Shown here: piece by piece, positions 1 through 9,927 of the stretch
Numbering within the stretch: position 1 is the first letter of the stretch
Layout of the letters: each line of letters begins with the position of its first letter
Assembly (NCBI GenBank): GCA_000467715.1
Contig: AJFK01000979.1
Coordinates: 1-22,513, forward strand
DNA from: Hysterium pulicare CBS 123377
Taxonomy: Eukaryota > Ascomycota > Dothideomycetes > Hysteriales > Hysteriaceae
Length of the DNA: 22,513 nt
Reading direction: 5' to 3'
Notes under the pieces: model-generated
Told to the model about the DNA's origin: nothing
Seen by the model: the letters and a program-made list of their open reading frames with translations, nothing else
Databases searched by the model: none
Made by a program: the position numbers and the translations under genes

Positions 1-81
1 AGGAGTCCTAGCTATTCTAGCTACAGCAGCTATAGCGATCGAAGCAGGAGCAGGGATAGGGGAGGAAGAGGGAGGAGGTAG
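1..81 (+). CDS. C-terminal fragment of an RS/RG-rich protein (cut by left edge)
   Basis: Frame 1 is open from the first base to a TAG at 79-81 and encodes 26 residues dominated by Ser, Tyr and Arg. It contains SYSS repeats, then SRSRD, and ends in a Gly/Arg-rich GGRGRR tail. Such RS- and RG-rich tails are typical of pre-mRNA splicing factors, RNA-binding proteins and some nuclear cyclophilins. Nothing of a folded domain is in the window, so the family cannot be named. The reading frame and the strongly biased composition support it as a real 3' end rather than chance. The gene lies on the plus strand, convergent with the LITAF-domain gene at 658-1459. Confidence 0.55.
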   Translation, partial: RSPSYSSYSSYSDRSRSRDRGGRGRR

Positions 82-657
82 TCTGGGTTCAGGTCTTGAG
101 TTGGTAAATTTGGTATGCTACCTTTACCAATGCCCTCTTGGTCGGAGCGCGAGGCACATCTTACGGAAGTTATGTTCAACTTCCCATTTCAGCCAGTCAT
201 GGCGTCTCAAAAAATAAAATACCCTGTAGTCTAGTTGGTTTTTCTAATTCAGGATATCACACTTCAACTTGCAGATTTTCCCCCTTGAGCTGCCGTCGTC
301 CCCTTTCGAGTGAGAACAGAACATAGCTACAAGCAGAACGGCGTATTAGCAAGATTCCGGTACTGTGTAATATTGAAGCTCCCGGACAATTCAGCATCAC
401 GTCTCTATTGAGGATCGCACGCATTGAAGTACACCAATCTCCGAAGCACTCAAGTTTGCATTAGTAGTTTAGTAAGACAGAGTTTATCATGGTATAGCCG
501 CAATTCATAGCACATAGGGAATCCGTCCTCGCCCCCAGTTCCACGTCCCAAAAAACATGTGGAATATACGACGTCCAACAAATACAGCATCTAAATCGAA
601 ACTCCCGTGGTATCACAGTCTTTCTCAGAAATCCCTCTCCAACATTCGTCGCTCACT
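82..657. other. Intergenic, convergent 3' flanks
   Basis: This interval lies between two converging stop codons and should hold the 3' untranslated regions of both genes. The only open frame (138-326, plus) has no recognisable composition or domain. No canonical AATAAA was found on either strand. No repeat or RNA gene was seen. Confidence 0.6.
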
Positions 658-1459
658 CTAGCTATGGATGTGGACTTCCGTGCTGCCGCTGCGATGCCAC
701 GTTGCGAGGAGGACACCGCACTTGCCGCACTTATGCTGAACGTCCTTGAGCGAGTTCATGAGGTAGGGAATGCATCCCAAGCAGGCGAGACAGCAGAGAC
801 CGAGAGCCCATGCGCTGGATTTCGAGTTAGCCAAACTGTTCTCCCGCAGTACGGATGCGGGGATCTTCAGCAAACTTACTGTGTGGTGTTGCCAGCCTCA
901 TACGAAACGGTTGTCAAAGCCCGCTGTCCACACGCAGGACAATCCACAGGCGCAGGCGCGCGGTTCAAGGAAGGGATCGGTGTGACATTTTGGTAGATCT
1001 GCCCCGACTGCTGAGTATGAGGCATTCCCGGATGACCAGGCTGTTGGCCATATTGTTGCTGGGGTGGGGCATATGCACCCTGGGGCTGCTGTGGGGGAGG
1101 CGTTTGCCCGTATTGCATATGCTGCTGCTGGGAGGGTTGTGGTTGCTGGTACATTTGGCTGGTGTGCATCTGTTGCTGCATATGGGGCTGGTTGGGGTCT
1201 TGGTAGACTGGAGGTTGTGCGCCGGTGTGATCGGGCGACTGAGGGTACTGGTTCATAGGGACTATAAGGAGTCAGAGGATGCTCGGAATTTATCATCATC
1301 AAGAGATGCGCCAAGGAGAGAAGGCTTGAGAAAGGCGCATTCCTTCTCAAGTGAGTGATGTCGCTGGCGTCCAAGTGAAGCTCTCCAGTATCGACTTTCA
1401 CCGTTCGGACCGAAATAGGAAACGCTAAATGAACTAGACTTACCAGATGCTTTCTCCAT
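658..1459 (-). CDS. LITAF-domain zinc-binding membrane-associated protein
   Basis: Three exons are read on the minus strand: 1459-1444, 1261-880 and 814-658, giving 184 residues. Introns are 1262-1443 (GTAAGT donor, TATAG acceptor) and 815-879 (GTAAGT donor, GCTAAC branch, CCAG acceptor). The N-terminal half (about residues 8-107) is Gln/Pro/Tyr-rich and probably disordered. The LITAF domain starts with CPAC (113-116), has the typical THAWAL hydrophobic stretch (from about 132) that dips into membrane, and ends with HKCGKC (160-165) and a WHRSG motif. The CxxC plus HxCxxC pairs bind zinc in this family. LITAF/SIMPLE proteins sit on the cytosolic face of endosomal, lysosomal or plasma membranes. 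The 16-nt first coding exon (MEKAS) is inferred from splice signals. If it is wrong, the ATG at 1256 would start the protein seven residues later. Confidence 0.85.
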
Positions 1460-2393
1460 TTTGTCGAAATTAGATAATTCTCAGATCTTCAGGAAGTGTA
1501 GTCGTAAGGGACAGGCTTGAGCGGAACTCGATCAAGGAGAAAGGAGTTGGAACAAAGGTGGTGAATGGGGCCGAAAACCGAAAGCGTGGGCGAAGGGCGT
1601 CCATTTTATCGAAGCCATCTTGGCCCCTAGAAGAGGCGCATGGTAGGCTGAGTTTGCTGTATTGGGTCCACCCATTCCAGGTTCAGTATGTGCAGCAGGC
1701 GCCTCCAGCGTTCCAGATACCAGCTAGATGAACAGGAGCCAATGGTGGAGCACCAAGACACGCGCAAAGGGCAAAACCCGAGGAAACCAAGGCGCTTCAG
1801 CCTCAGCTCTGCACTCTTTGTTCCCACCATTGTCGAGGCTGAAGCAGGACTGGTGCAGGGTATAGCGAGCCAAGCGACCGACCTTCCTGTGTTCCTGAGC
1901 CACACTGATATGTCTCACCCCAAAGACGTAAAAGCCAAACGCCTTTCAAACCTTTTAAACTCCGTATGGTTCGAGAATTTATATCTTACCGTGTGACAAG
2001 GACAAGCAGATCATGCTCAGCGCTCTCATGTTGATCTGCGGGAGCCAAATGAAGGATCAGACCAATCAAGCCTAAGAGGTTAGTGTACCTGCAGCTTCCC
2101 GTTTGTGTAGTGCAAGGGGGTGTTCTTAATTAAGCACAGCAGCCCTCACCGGTGAAAACTACTATTGCTGTATCGACAATTAAAAAGCCTGATGAGCATA
2201 TGACGACGACCTACAAGGACTAAAAGGGCAGGTAGGAAGAGCTTTTCTATTCAGTTGTCTCGTATTCGCGAGCACATTCGAGGTGCCTTTCACGGAGGCG
2301 GAAGTCCGAGCCTTAGTACCACAGTATCAAGTCGCCATTGCAGTGTCTTGGAAATCGTCCTTATTAGACAAACTAGCTGCTGAGCTCGTCCAC
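1460..2393. other. Intergenic: promoter of the LITAF gene and 3' flank of AAR2
   Basis: About 930 bases hold no supported gene. Short open frames occur on both strands, for example 1688-1996 plus and 1627-1905 minus. They overlap one another, match no family I know, and lack splice-linked partners. The part next to 1459 should carry the LITAF promoter and 5' UTR. The part next to 2394 should be the AAR2 3' UTR. Confidence 0.55.
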
Positions 2394-3737
2394 CTAGTAT
2401 CGAGCATCCATATCATCCAAGTCAAGCTCCTCTTCATCCGGTGGATCTGGTTCCTCATGGTGCAATCCGGTCCCCGCAAGTTCGTTCCTCTGCGAGGCTG
2501 TTAGCTCTACGATAGTAGGAGCGTATTCGCCTGTCTCCTCATCCTCATCGACGCCATTCACCTCCATCTCAACCCGTTCGCCGTCCTCAAGCTCAAGCAA
2601 GCCACGCTTGACAAACGAATCATCCGTCTCCCAGCCAAATTCTTGCTTGAGATTGTCTTGCAAATCATCAAGCTCATCGATGATATCTTGCTTCCATATC
2701 CCCTGCTCCTCAGCCAAGCCTTTCCTGAATTTCCTGAGGAGAGGCTTTAAAAACCCTCCTCCATCTTCATTCATGTCAAATAGTCCTCCTTCCATGTCCT
2801 TGCAGTGGCCTAATTGAATTCTCAGGTTTTGTAGCATGTCGACGAACAAAGCAGTCCGTTCTTGTACAGCCTGACTACAAGTGAATAGTAACCCGAGTAG
2901 TCTCTTCCATTGCTCCAAGCAAGAGTTGTTATTAAGCGTTAGAACCATCAAAAACGTGAACTGGAGTTCCCCCAATACTTGAGCTTCCCGGGCGGAATCA
3001 TCATCTCCCGTGCAATACTTTTCTATAAGCTCGCCAAGCGCCCACGATCGATCTTGAGCGGCCTGTGTACGTTCCCGTCCAGTCGCACCCTCTCTCCATG
3101 TCCGCTTGAGATTGATAGGAAGGAATCGAAGCTCCTTCTCCATCTGAATGTTGCTTTCAGCTTGTGAAAGGCCAAGTACATCCTCGACATCCTGTGCCGC
3201 GGATGATGCGGAAGTGAGACTCCAGTGATCAGTCTTCTCACCCGTTATACGAGAGAGCAGTTCTGGAGTGATTCGAGACGTTAATTGGTTCCAATCAGTC
3301 GACTCTTCTTTGAAATCGCCATTCCGAGAATCTGCGCTCTGCCGGAAGGGCATCAGACCATCCCTCCAGACCGTACCCAAATTTGCGCGCCAGCGCATAA
3401 TCTCGGTTTCAGAAGTTTCCGCTACCAACTCTTCCGTCTTGGGATCCCATTTCTTGATGAAAACCTGCGGTGGACCAGACTCCTCAGAGACGTGAAACCA
3501 GGCGCCATGGCGGACAGATAAAGTTGTGTCGCTGGCGGCGAAAACGAAATGCCATCCTGGAGGTAGATTTTTGACGCCATGGAAGCGAGGTGTGGTGGTG
3601 AAAGAAAGAAGATCAATACCACCTAAAGCGGAAGGAGGAAGATTCAGCATAAGCACACAGTCCGTTTGGCTTGATGGGTCCATTGGTATATAGCTGTTGA
3701 AAAAATCCTTTCCAGTAGAATTTTGAGTAGTTTCCAT
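2394..3737 (-). CDS. AAR2: AAR2 family U5 snRNP assembly factor
   Basis: This is a single uninterrupted frame of 447 residues. AAR2 proteins hold Prp8 in the cytoplasmic U5 snRNP precursor and are replaced by Brr2 in the nucleus during maturation, so the gene belongs to spliceosome biogenesis. The N-terminal AAR2 beta domain is clear: VLMLNLPP (about 28-35), GGIDLLSF (39-46) and PRFHGVKNLPPGWHF (50-64). The C-terminal part is the helical domain, with a long Leu-rich stretch around LGELQFTFLMVLTLN and the CLEQWKRLLGLLFTC segment. The tail is acidic (DPPDEEELDLDDMD). The frame continues upstream to 3758 but only through TTG/GTG codons, so 3737 is the first ATG. An ATG at 3683 (MDPSSQ) is a good alternative because many relatives begin close to that point. 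It is divergent from ARP5. Confidence 0.92.
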   Translation of the reverse strand: METTQNSTGKDFFNSYIPMDPSSQTDCVLMLNLPPSALGGIDLLSFTTTPRFHGVKNLPPGWHFVFAASDTTLSVRHGAWFHVSEESGPPQVFIKKWDPKTEELVAETSETEIMRWRANLGTVWRDGLMPFRQSADSRNGDFKEESTDWNQLTSRITPELLSRITGEKTDHWSLTSASSAAQDVEDVLGLSQAESNIQMEKELRFLPINLKRTWREGATGRERTQAAQDRSWALGELIEKYCTGDDDSAREAQVLGELQFTFLMVLTLNNNSCLEQWKRLLGLLFTCSQAVQERTALFVDMLQNLRIQLGHCKDMEGGLFDMNEDGGGFLKPLLRKFRKGLAEEQGIWKQDIIDELDDLQDNLKQEFGWETDDSFVKRGLLELEDGERVEMEVNGVDEDEETGEYAPTIVELTASQRNELAGTGLHHEEPDPPDEEELDLDDMDARY

Positions 3738-4254
3738 ACAAGTATAAGGAAGCACCAACTCAAATGAGGAAAGGTTCGGTTTAGAGCAAAACTACGGTAG
3801 TATGATTAGCATGAGATGTGCTCAAGTATCCTTCAATTTTAATATTCTAGCTGAGGATCCTGTGGCGGTTCTCTGAACTGCATATCAGGTCTTGCATGAC
3901 ACCGTGACCTTGCCACTATAAAGACAAACGCACTTCAGGGTAGAATAAAGCAGACAGACTATCTGATAGTCAAGGGTTCATGGAGATTCGAATCTAATAA
4001 TACGTGTGAAGGCACTCGGCGTTGAAGTGATGTTGGAGAGACCCATCGCAAGAAGCTTCACAACCTCTACTCTTCTGGGCGCTAGCGCACAAGCAGCCTA
4101 ACCGACTCCGCGCTCGATCCTCACTGGCTGAAGCTCCACGCAGCATCAAAAGTTCCAAACGATATTTCCACGTAAATGCTGGGGCGAGTTCCCGCACCAC
4201 CTCTACTACCCAACATGAGTTGAACTTTCCTCTAAACAATACAAGCCCACCACC
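3738..4254. promoter_or_regulatory. Divergent AAR2/ARP5 intergenic region
   Basis: About 517 bases separate the AAR2 and ARP5 start codons, which point away from each other, so both promoters and 5' UTRs should lie here. A TATAAAG occurs at 3917-3923 on the plus strand, but its distance from either start makes its role uncertain. A perfect 12-base palindrome lies at 3984-3995. No gene is supported; a minus-strand open frame at 3994-4401 is a shadow that overlaps the ARP5 first exon. Confidence 0.5.
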
Positions 4255-6616
4255 ATGGCTCCCGCAGCCATCAGCGACATACCACCGCCGTCTGGGCGCA
4301 ACTCCCCAAAACCAGCTCCAGTAAAGCTGTGGAGCGTGAAGGAGCCTCCGTTTGAAGGCTTTAGACCGATCGATAATGAGGGATACAGGCGCAGTACCCA
4401 TGACACTGCCATCGTCATTGACAATGGTAAGTATTCACGCTTCTAGAATCCTCAAAACGACATCATTAGCTGATTGAATCGAATAGGCTCCTCCGCTGTT
4501 CGCGCAGGCTGGTCCTTTGACTCCAAACCTCGATTTTCAATCCCACCTCTTATGGCGCGCTACCGTGACCGAAAGCTAAACCGCACTTTTGCATTCGTCG
4601 GTTCCGATGTCTACTCTGATGGCACTGCACGAGGGCAGTCGAAGAACATATATGAGCCTGGGAGCAACATCGTCAATAACTGGGATGTGATGGAAGGAGT
4701 GCTCGACTATGTATTCATCAAATTAGGGGTAGATGGGTCGAATGGGGGGATTGATAGGCCAGTTGTAATGACGGAGCCTGTTGCGAATTTGGGATATACA
4801 CGGAAGAGTAGGTTTAAACACCCATAGACCCGCAACAGGATGCTAATGGATGTGGTCTTTAGCTATGTCTGAGATCCTCTTCGAATGTTATGGTGCCCCC
4901 TCAGTCGCATACGGAATCGACGCCCTATTTTCCTACAACTACAACGGGGGAAAGAATGGTCTGGTGGTCTCCTCATCCTTCACATCAACGCACCTCATCC
5001 CGGTCGTTGAGTCAAAAGCACTCCTTTCACAAGCTACTCGACTCAATTGGGGCCGTGCCCAGAGCGCTGAATACCTCCTGAAATTACTCAAACTCAAATA
5101 TCCTGCATTCCCTGGAAAAATCAGCGATCCACAGGCTGAGGACCTAGTGCGGGAGCATTGTTACATCTCTCAGAACTACGAGCAGGAACTAAGTCGTTAT
5201 TTGGATTGGACGGGCTTAGAAGATCGCGACCACGTTATCCAATTCCCCTACACAGAGCAAGTTATAATTCAAAAGACGGAGGAGGAGCTCGCAAAGGCCG
5301 CTGAGAAGCGAAAAGAGAGTGGAAGAAGACTGCAAGAGCAAGCAGCAAAAATGAGGCTTGAGAAACTCATAAAGAAGGAGCAGGAGTTGGTTTATTACAA
5401 GGAGCTACAGCAACAAATCCAAGCCACGACGAAGAAAGAAGGGAAGCGCATGCTTGAATCCAACGACTTTGACGACGAAAACCAGCTCGAGAAGAAAGTC
5501 CGAGAAATGGAGAAATCCATTCGAAAGGCTCGGAACAAGGACGTCGGCGACGTCGAAGAGGAAGAGCAAGAGACACCCACATTCCCCTTACTAGAAACAC
5601 CCGACGACCAACTCGACGAAGAAGGCATCAAACAGAAACGCCAGCAACGACTCATGAAATCAAACTACGAAGCCCGCCTCCGCGCGAAAGCAGAAAAAGA
5701 GCGCGAGAAAGCCCGATTAGCAGAAGAACAGCGTCTAGACGACGAACGCCGCGAGACAGATTTCGAGGGATGGGTGGAAGAGCGCAGAATAGCGCGCCAA
5801 GCGATCATCCAAAAGATCAAGCAGCGCGAACAACTGAAAGCCGACCTCTCGAACCGCAAATCCCTCGCCAACCAAATGCGCATGAAATCTATAGCGAACC
5901 TCGCCTCGGACAACCCGACCAAGAAGCGCAGGCGAGGAGGCGGAGACGACGATACCTTCGGTGCCGACGACGCCGACTGGGGCGTCTACCGCACCATCGC
6001 AACAGGCGAACAGTCCGACGACGAGGAAGAAGAAGATCTAAGCGCGAACCTCAAAGTCATCGAGAAACAACTCCTCGAACACGATCCCTCCTTCACCGAG
6101 GACTCGACGCGCGAAGCCCAGAGCGATTGGACAAACTCCCTCGTCCATGCCTTCCTCCATGGCCCCTGGCCCTTCGACCCGGAATCCCAGCGCGAAGTCA
6201 ACCAGATCCACCTCAACGTCGAGCGCATCCGCGTCCCGGAAGTCGTCTTCCAACCCTCCATCGCGGGGCTCGACCAAGCCGGGATCGTTGAGATCGCAGC
6301 GAATATCCTCACGGAGCGATTGGCGGATTCGCCCTACCGCACTGATGTGCTGAAGGATATCTTCCTGACCGGTGGCAACACGCTCTTCCAGGGCTTCGAG
6401 GACAGATTGGCGAATGAGCTGAGGGCTGTCTTGCCTGCTGAGATGCAGTTGAGGGTGCGGAAGGCGAGGGATTCGGTCCTTGATGCTTGGAGGGGGGCGG
6501 CGAGGTGGGCGGATGGTGGGAAGGGCCTTAAGCAGGCTTTTGTTACGAGGGCTGAGTTTATGGAGAAGGGGGGTGAGTATTTGAAGGAGCATGAGTTGGG
6601 GAACGCGAGTTTGTGA
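4255..6616 (+). CDS. ARP5: Actin-related protein 5, INO80 chromatin-remodelling subunit
   Basis: Three exons are read: 4255-4426, 4487-4807 and 4863-6616, giving 748 residues. Introns are 60 nt (GTAAGT) and 55 nt (GTAGGT, TGCTAAT branch). The ATG sits in a near-ideal context (CCACCATGG). The actin fold begins with the nucleotide-binding loop IVIDNGSSAVRAGW (about 53-66) and resumes after a large insertion. The second half carries the actin motif FLTGGNTLFQGFEDRL (about 665-680). The Arp5-specific insertion (about 295-620) is charged and coiled-coil-like, with a basic KKRRRGGG patch and an acidic DDEEEEDL patch. Length and insertion match Arp5 rather than Arp4 or Arp8. In INO80, Arp5 pairs with Ies6 and couples ATP hydrolysis to nucleosome sliding; IES6 lies about 14 kb away at 20845-21432. 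Synonymous base use changes sharply near 6380, from C-rich to G-rich. Confidence 0.95.
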
Positions 6617-7269
6617 TCTTTTTTGGACTTCTTTCTTGTTGGCCTTTGGACGGGAGGTTTGGTTTCTTGTGGTGGGGAGAGATGGGAACTTGGGCGTTGG
6701 TGGTAACTAGGATGACGCTCTGCTCTGTAGACTGAAGGGTCAAGAAAAGGGGATGCGGAAATGGATGGGTAGGATGGGCCTCCTGTTCTCTTGCTTGATG
6801 TCGCATAGCTGGGCGTTAAGGTGCACCATATATGTTATCACATCTTCAGAAATCTGATGAGCAGGATTTACAACAAGATCTTATGTTGATGAGCGATGCT
6901 GCTGATATTGGCTTATGTTCATATGAATGATACATCAAAATCCTCTAGCAACTTTTTTCCGAGGAATTTAAGTCTTGTGTGGACGGGAGGATCACATTGT
7001 TGAATAAGATCACAGCTTCTCATGCTCCAAAGGTGAAAGTATGCTTGAATGAGTTATTGCCTGAGAGCTAACGTTTGCTAACCATGCCACTCCATGATGG
7101 ATTCCATGCCTCATGCTCCATACCAGTTATGCTATATATGTACGTATTCTCATAGTCCAACAAACGCCGACCCAATGAATTTGAGAAAAGGTTACCAGAT
7201 ATGCCGCGCCTGTATCCATGTCTGTTGTGTGCTGATACTCGAATCATTCAAACCCAAAGAAACGCACCT
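6617..7269. other. Intergenic, convergent 3' flanks of ARP5 and the phosphatase gene
   Basis: About 650 bases lie between two converging stop codons. The first 100 or so continue the G/T-rich composition of the ARP5 3' end. Open frames are short, overlap each other and resemble nothing known. No canonical AATAAA was seen; AATAAG occurs near 7002. I see no repeat or RNA gene. Confidence 0.55.
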
Positions 7270-9927
7270 CTATGCCGATTTCGGTTGCTGTTCTACTAAC
7301 CATTCTAGTACGCTCTCGTAGCAGAGCACGAATTGTCTCAAGCTTTGTACCATGCTGAGACGTTGATGTCTAAACTCCTCAACCGTTTTCTCGATCAGAT
7401 CCTGATCATCTTTATTTACCCAATTTCCTTCCACGCCTATGGAATTGAAGAACGAGCCGCTATCGACATCCATTGGAGTTCCTTGGCGTTGGTTGCGATT
7501 TTGACGCTGACGTTTCAGCATATCGATGACGCTGTCCACGGTGCAGAATGTGCCAGTACGGCCGCAACCAGCACTGCAGTGGACCAGGACAGGTCGTCCA
7601 TTGGGTGGGTCTGGTCGTGAAGCCTGGCCACCATTCACTTGTCTAACCACAGCGTCGCACTGTTCAATCAACCCCAAGAGATGCGCGGGATGGGCAGGTG
7701 CTCCAAAATCAGGCCAGCTGGAGTATTGAAGTTGGGTAACCTCCCGCCATCGTTCGAATGGTTTGTCTGAGTTTGACAATGTGAATTTTCGAACTATGAC
7801 GTACGGTTGTTCGGAACTTGGTGATGGACTGGCCTCTTGCGCTGCCTTTCCCGGCTTTGGAGGGTTTGTCGACCTACGTTGCCCCAAAGTTGGCCGATCT
7901 TTATAGCGATAGATCTTTGAAGGTTCGAGAGAGGCACGATGTTCGCCGAGGAAGTTTAGGTGCAGGTTTCCAAATTGTTTGCCACTCCAGTAATTGTGCG
8001 CTTTAAGTTGGCCTCCTTCTTGCTCTGCTGTCAACATAACAATGACGCGCACATCTTGTTGCCAAACTACATTCCAAAAATCCTGTCATTCAATTAGCGG
8101 TAATCGTGAACACTAACAACCAGATAAACTTACATTAAAAGTAGCGGGTAGAGGTCCCTGTGTTGCAATGTAATGCTTGTTAGACCACCCAGCTTGTATG
8201 TGATTAGCGTTAACGTAGTCGCATGCTCCTGGCGAGACCTCCTGTAATTTGACTCTGGAATGCTCGTAGGGCCATATGCTGTTGTATCTGTTTTTGGACC
8301 CTTTCTCGATCCCTGCAATTTGCACTGCTTTGGGCGCATCCGCCCCTGGCGTGCCGTAAACCACCTTCGAAGACAAGGCCTCTTGCATTCGTCGCTGCTC
8401 TCTTTTTTCGATTTGCAGAAATTTGTCCGAGACAAGCTTCCCGTCGTTCTTTTCCTCGGCTGCTCTGCGTAACCATACCGGAAGATCTCCTTCAACCTGA
8501 TTTGTCATCCCGGTAGGATGTTTGATGGAAAGTTGGCCTACTCCACCAATTAAGTCCATATTCTGTCGAATATTTCCGAAGAATGGGTTTGCAGGATTCT
8601 GTGTGCTGGGCATCGGACACCCACCAATCACTGGCGCAACGGAGGGCAATTGAGAATCTATACTGAGCGTGGATGATGTTGCAGTGGAAGCATGATCCGA
8701 GCCATACGATATACATGATGGAAACTTTTTGGAGAATTCGGAGAAGCCGCCTCGAATGATATAAGAACCACCCTTCCAGCCTTCGTTTGTGAACTTCTTC
8801 AAAGTGTTTATACATATCGTTGCGTCTTTGAGCTGTGATGAATTGGAGTCGTAAACGATTATGTACTTGCTACTTCTCCATCTCTCGAATTTATCTCTTT
8901 GATCATCTTCCTTGAACGTTTCGGCGAGCTTTTGAACGTTGAACGAAGCTCGCTTGAGCAAGGTGGTGGGAATGCAAAGACTCAGGGCGCCTCTTATCCG
9001 TGCTATGGCGTACTGAGTAGACACACGTAAATCTAAAAGTAGTATTTGTTCTTCGGCGGATTCAATGAGATTCACGACGTGCTGTGCTGTCACGATAATA
9101 GGGCTGTCGCTCTTGCCTTCGTTGGCTGATTTCGCTGGTAAAGTCTCGGCACGATTGTTAGAAAACGGAAGAGATTGGTTCGATTTGGCATTGGAAGGTA
9201 GAGATGGACGATGATGGCTGTCGTCCAGGAATGCGGCCAGTTCGCTGGATCGAGGAGCTTCATTGTCAAGGAAACTTGCTGGCGAATTTCGTCTTGGACG
9301 TTCTGGGAACAACGACGAATCGGAGGATAGAAGACGTTTCGGTGAGCGTGGTTTCAAGAAAACGTCGGAATTCTCTTCTTTGGAAGTGCGACTAGAATAA
9401 TTCGGCGTTTCAAATACGTTTGTCTTCGGCGGAGAAGGATTGTTGGTACTTCTAGGAATCGGCCGGAGTCCAGGCGGAGACGATAGCGGTTTACTCGGTC
9501 CAAAAGCTGACAATGTGGATAGATTGAAAAGTTTACTGTTCTCGGATTGTCTTCGAAATTGTTCGAATTCGGGGTTTTGGTCGACAGGAATAACTCGAGG
9601 AGAGGCAGCTGCCGTGGACCGAACATTGGATGTCGGAGGGCTCCAGTTGCCTCGAATGTGCTGCGTAGCACTCGAAGAGAAGGAGTCGCCACCAGAGTTT
9701 ACTTGCAATCCAAAGTAGTTGGGACTAGGTGTTTGCGGACTTTGAGCGACGTTGTTGGGCGTTCGAGGAGTTTGGATGCTGTTCGTCCGCATGGGAGCGA
9801 GTGGCTGTCCGACGGACCCTGGTGTTCGTGCTGCGCTTGGCCGTGAAGTGAGGGCAGGTCGAGCAGAGCGAGATTTGGAGTGGAGATTGGGCCCTTCGCG
9901 CGGCGAAAGGGCAGGAGTCGCCGACAT
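7270..9927 (-). CDS. Rhodanese-linked protein tyrosine phosphatase (Pyp1/Ptp3 type)
   Basis: Exons 9927-8134 and 8082-7270 flank a 51-nt intron (GTAAGT donor, GCTAAT branch, GACAG acceptor) and give 868 residues. The N-terminal 275 or so are Ser/Pro-rich with many SP/TP sites. A rhodanese-like domain follows (about 278-406: LLLDLR, IRGALSL, YIIVYD, IIRGGF). Its usual catalytic Cys loop reads YDSNSSQ, so it is probably a non-catalytic docking domain. The classical PTP domain fills the C-terminus: KNRYNSIWPYEHSRV, DYVNANHI, WPDFGAP (WPD loop, about 721) and the P-loop VHCSAGCGRTG with Cys767. Fungal enzymes of this design dephosphorylate MAP kinases (Sty1/Hog1, Fus3 type); that substrate is inferred. 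The ATG at 9927 has an ACC context. The frame runs upstream to 10233 (102 more codons), but that stretch looks like translated leader, so it is only an alternative. Confidence 0.9.

Noticed and set aside
898-1401. Long overlapping frames on both strands over the LITAF gene
   Set aside because: They are shadows of the Gln/Pro-rich exon, whose repetitive codons keep other frames open; none has a domain or splice chain.
1688-1996. 102-residue plus-strand open frame
   Set aside because: No recognisable motif or family, overlapping frames on the other strand are equally long, and it lies in the promoter region of a known gene.
3984-3995. Perfect palindrome AGATTCGAATCT resembling a tRNA T-arm
   Set aside because: No acceptor stem, anticodon arm or D-arm could be formed around it, so it is not a tRNA gene.
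5770-6592. Long alternative-frame readings across ARP5 (5770-6291 plus, 6038-6592 minus)
   Set aside because: These are by-products of strong codon bias in the C-rich part of ARP5, whose own frame carries the actin and insertion motifs.
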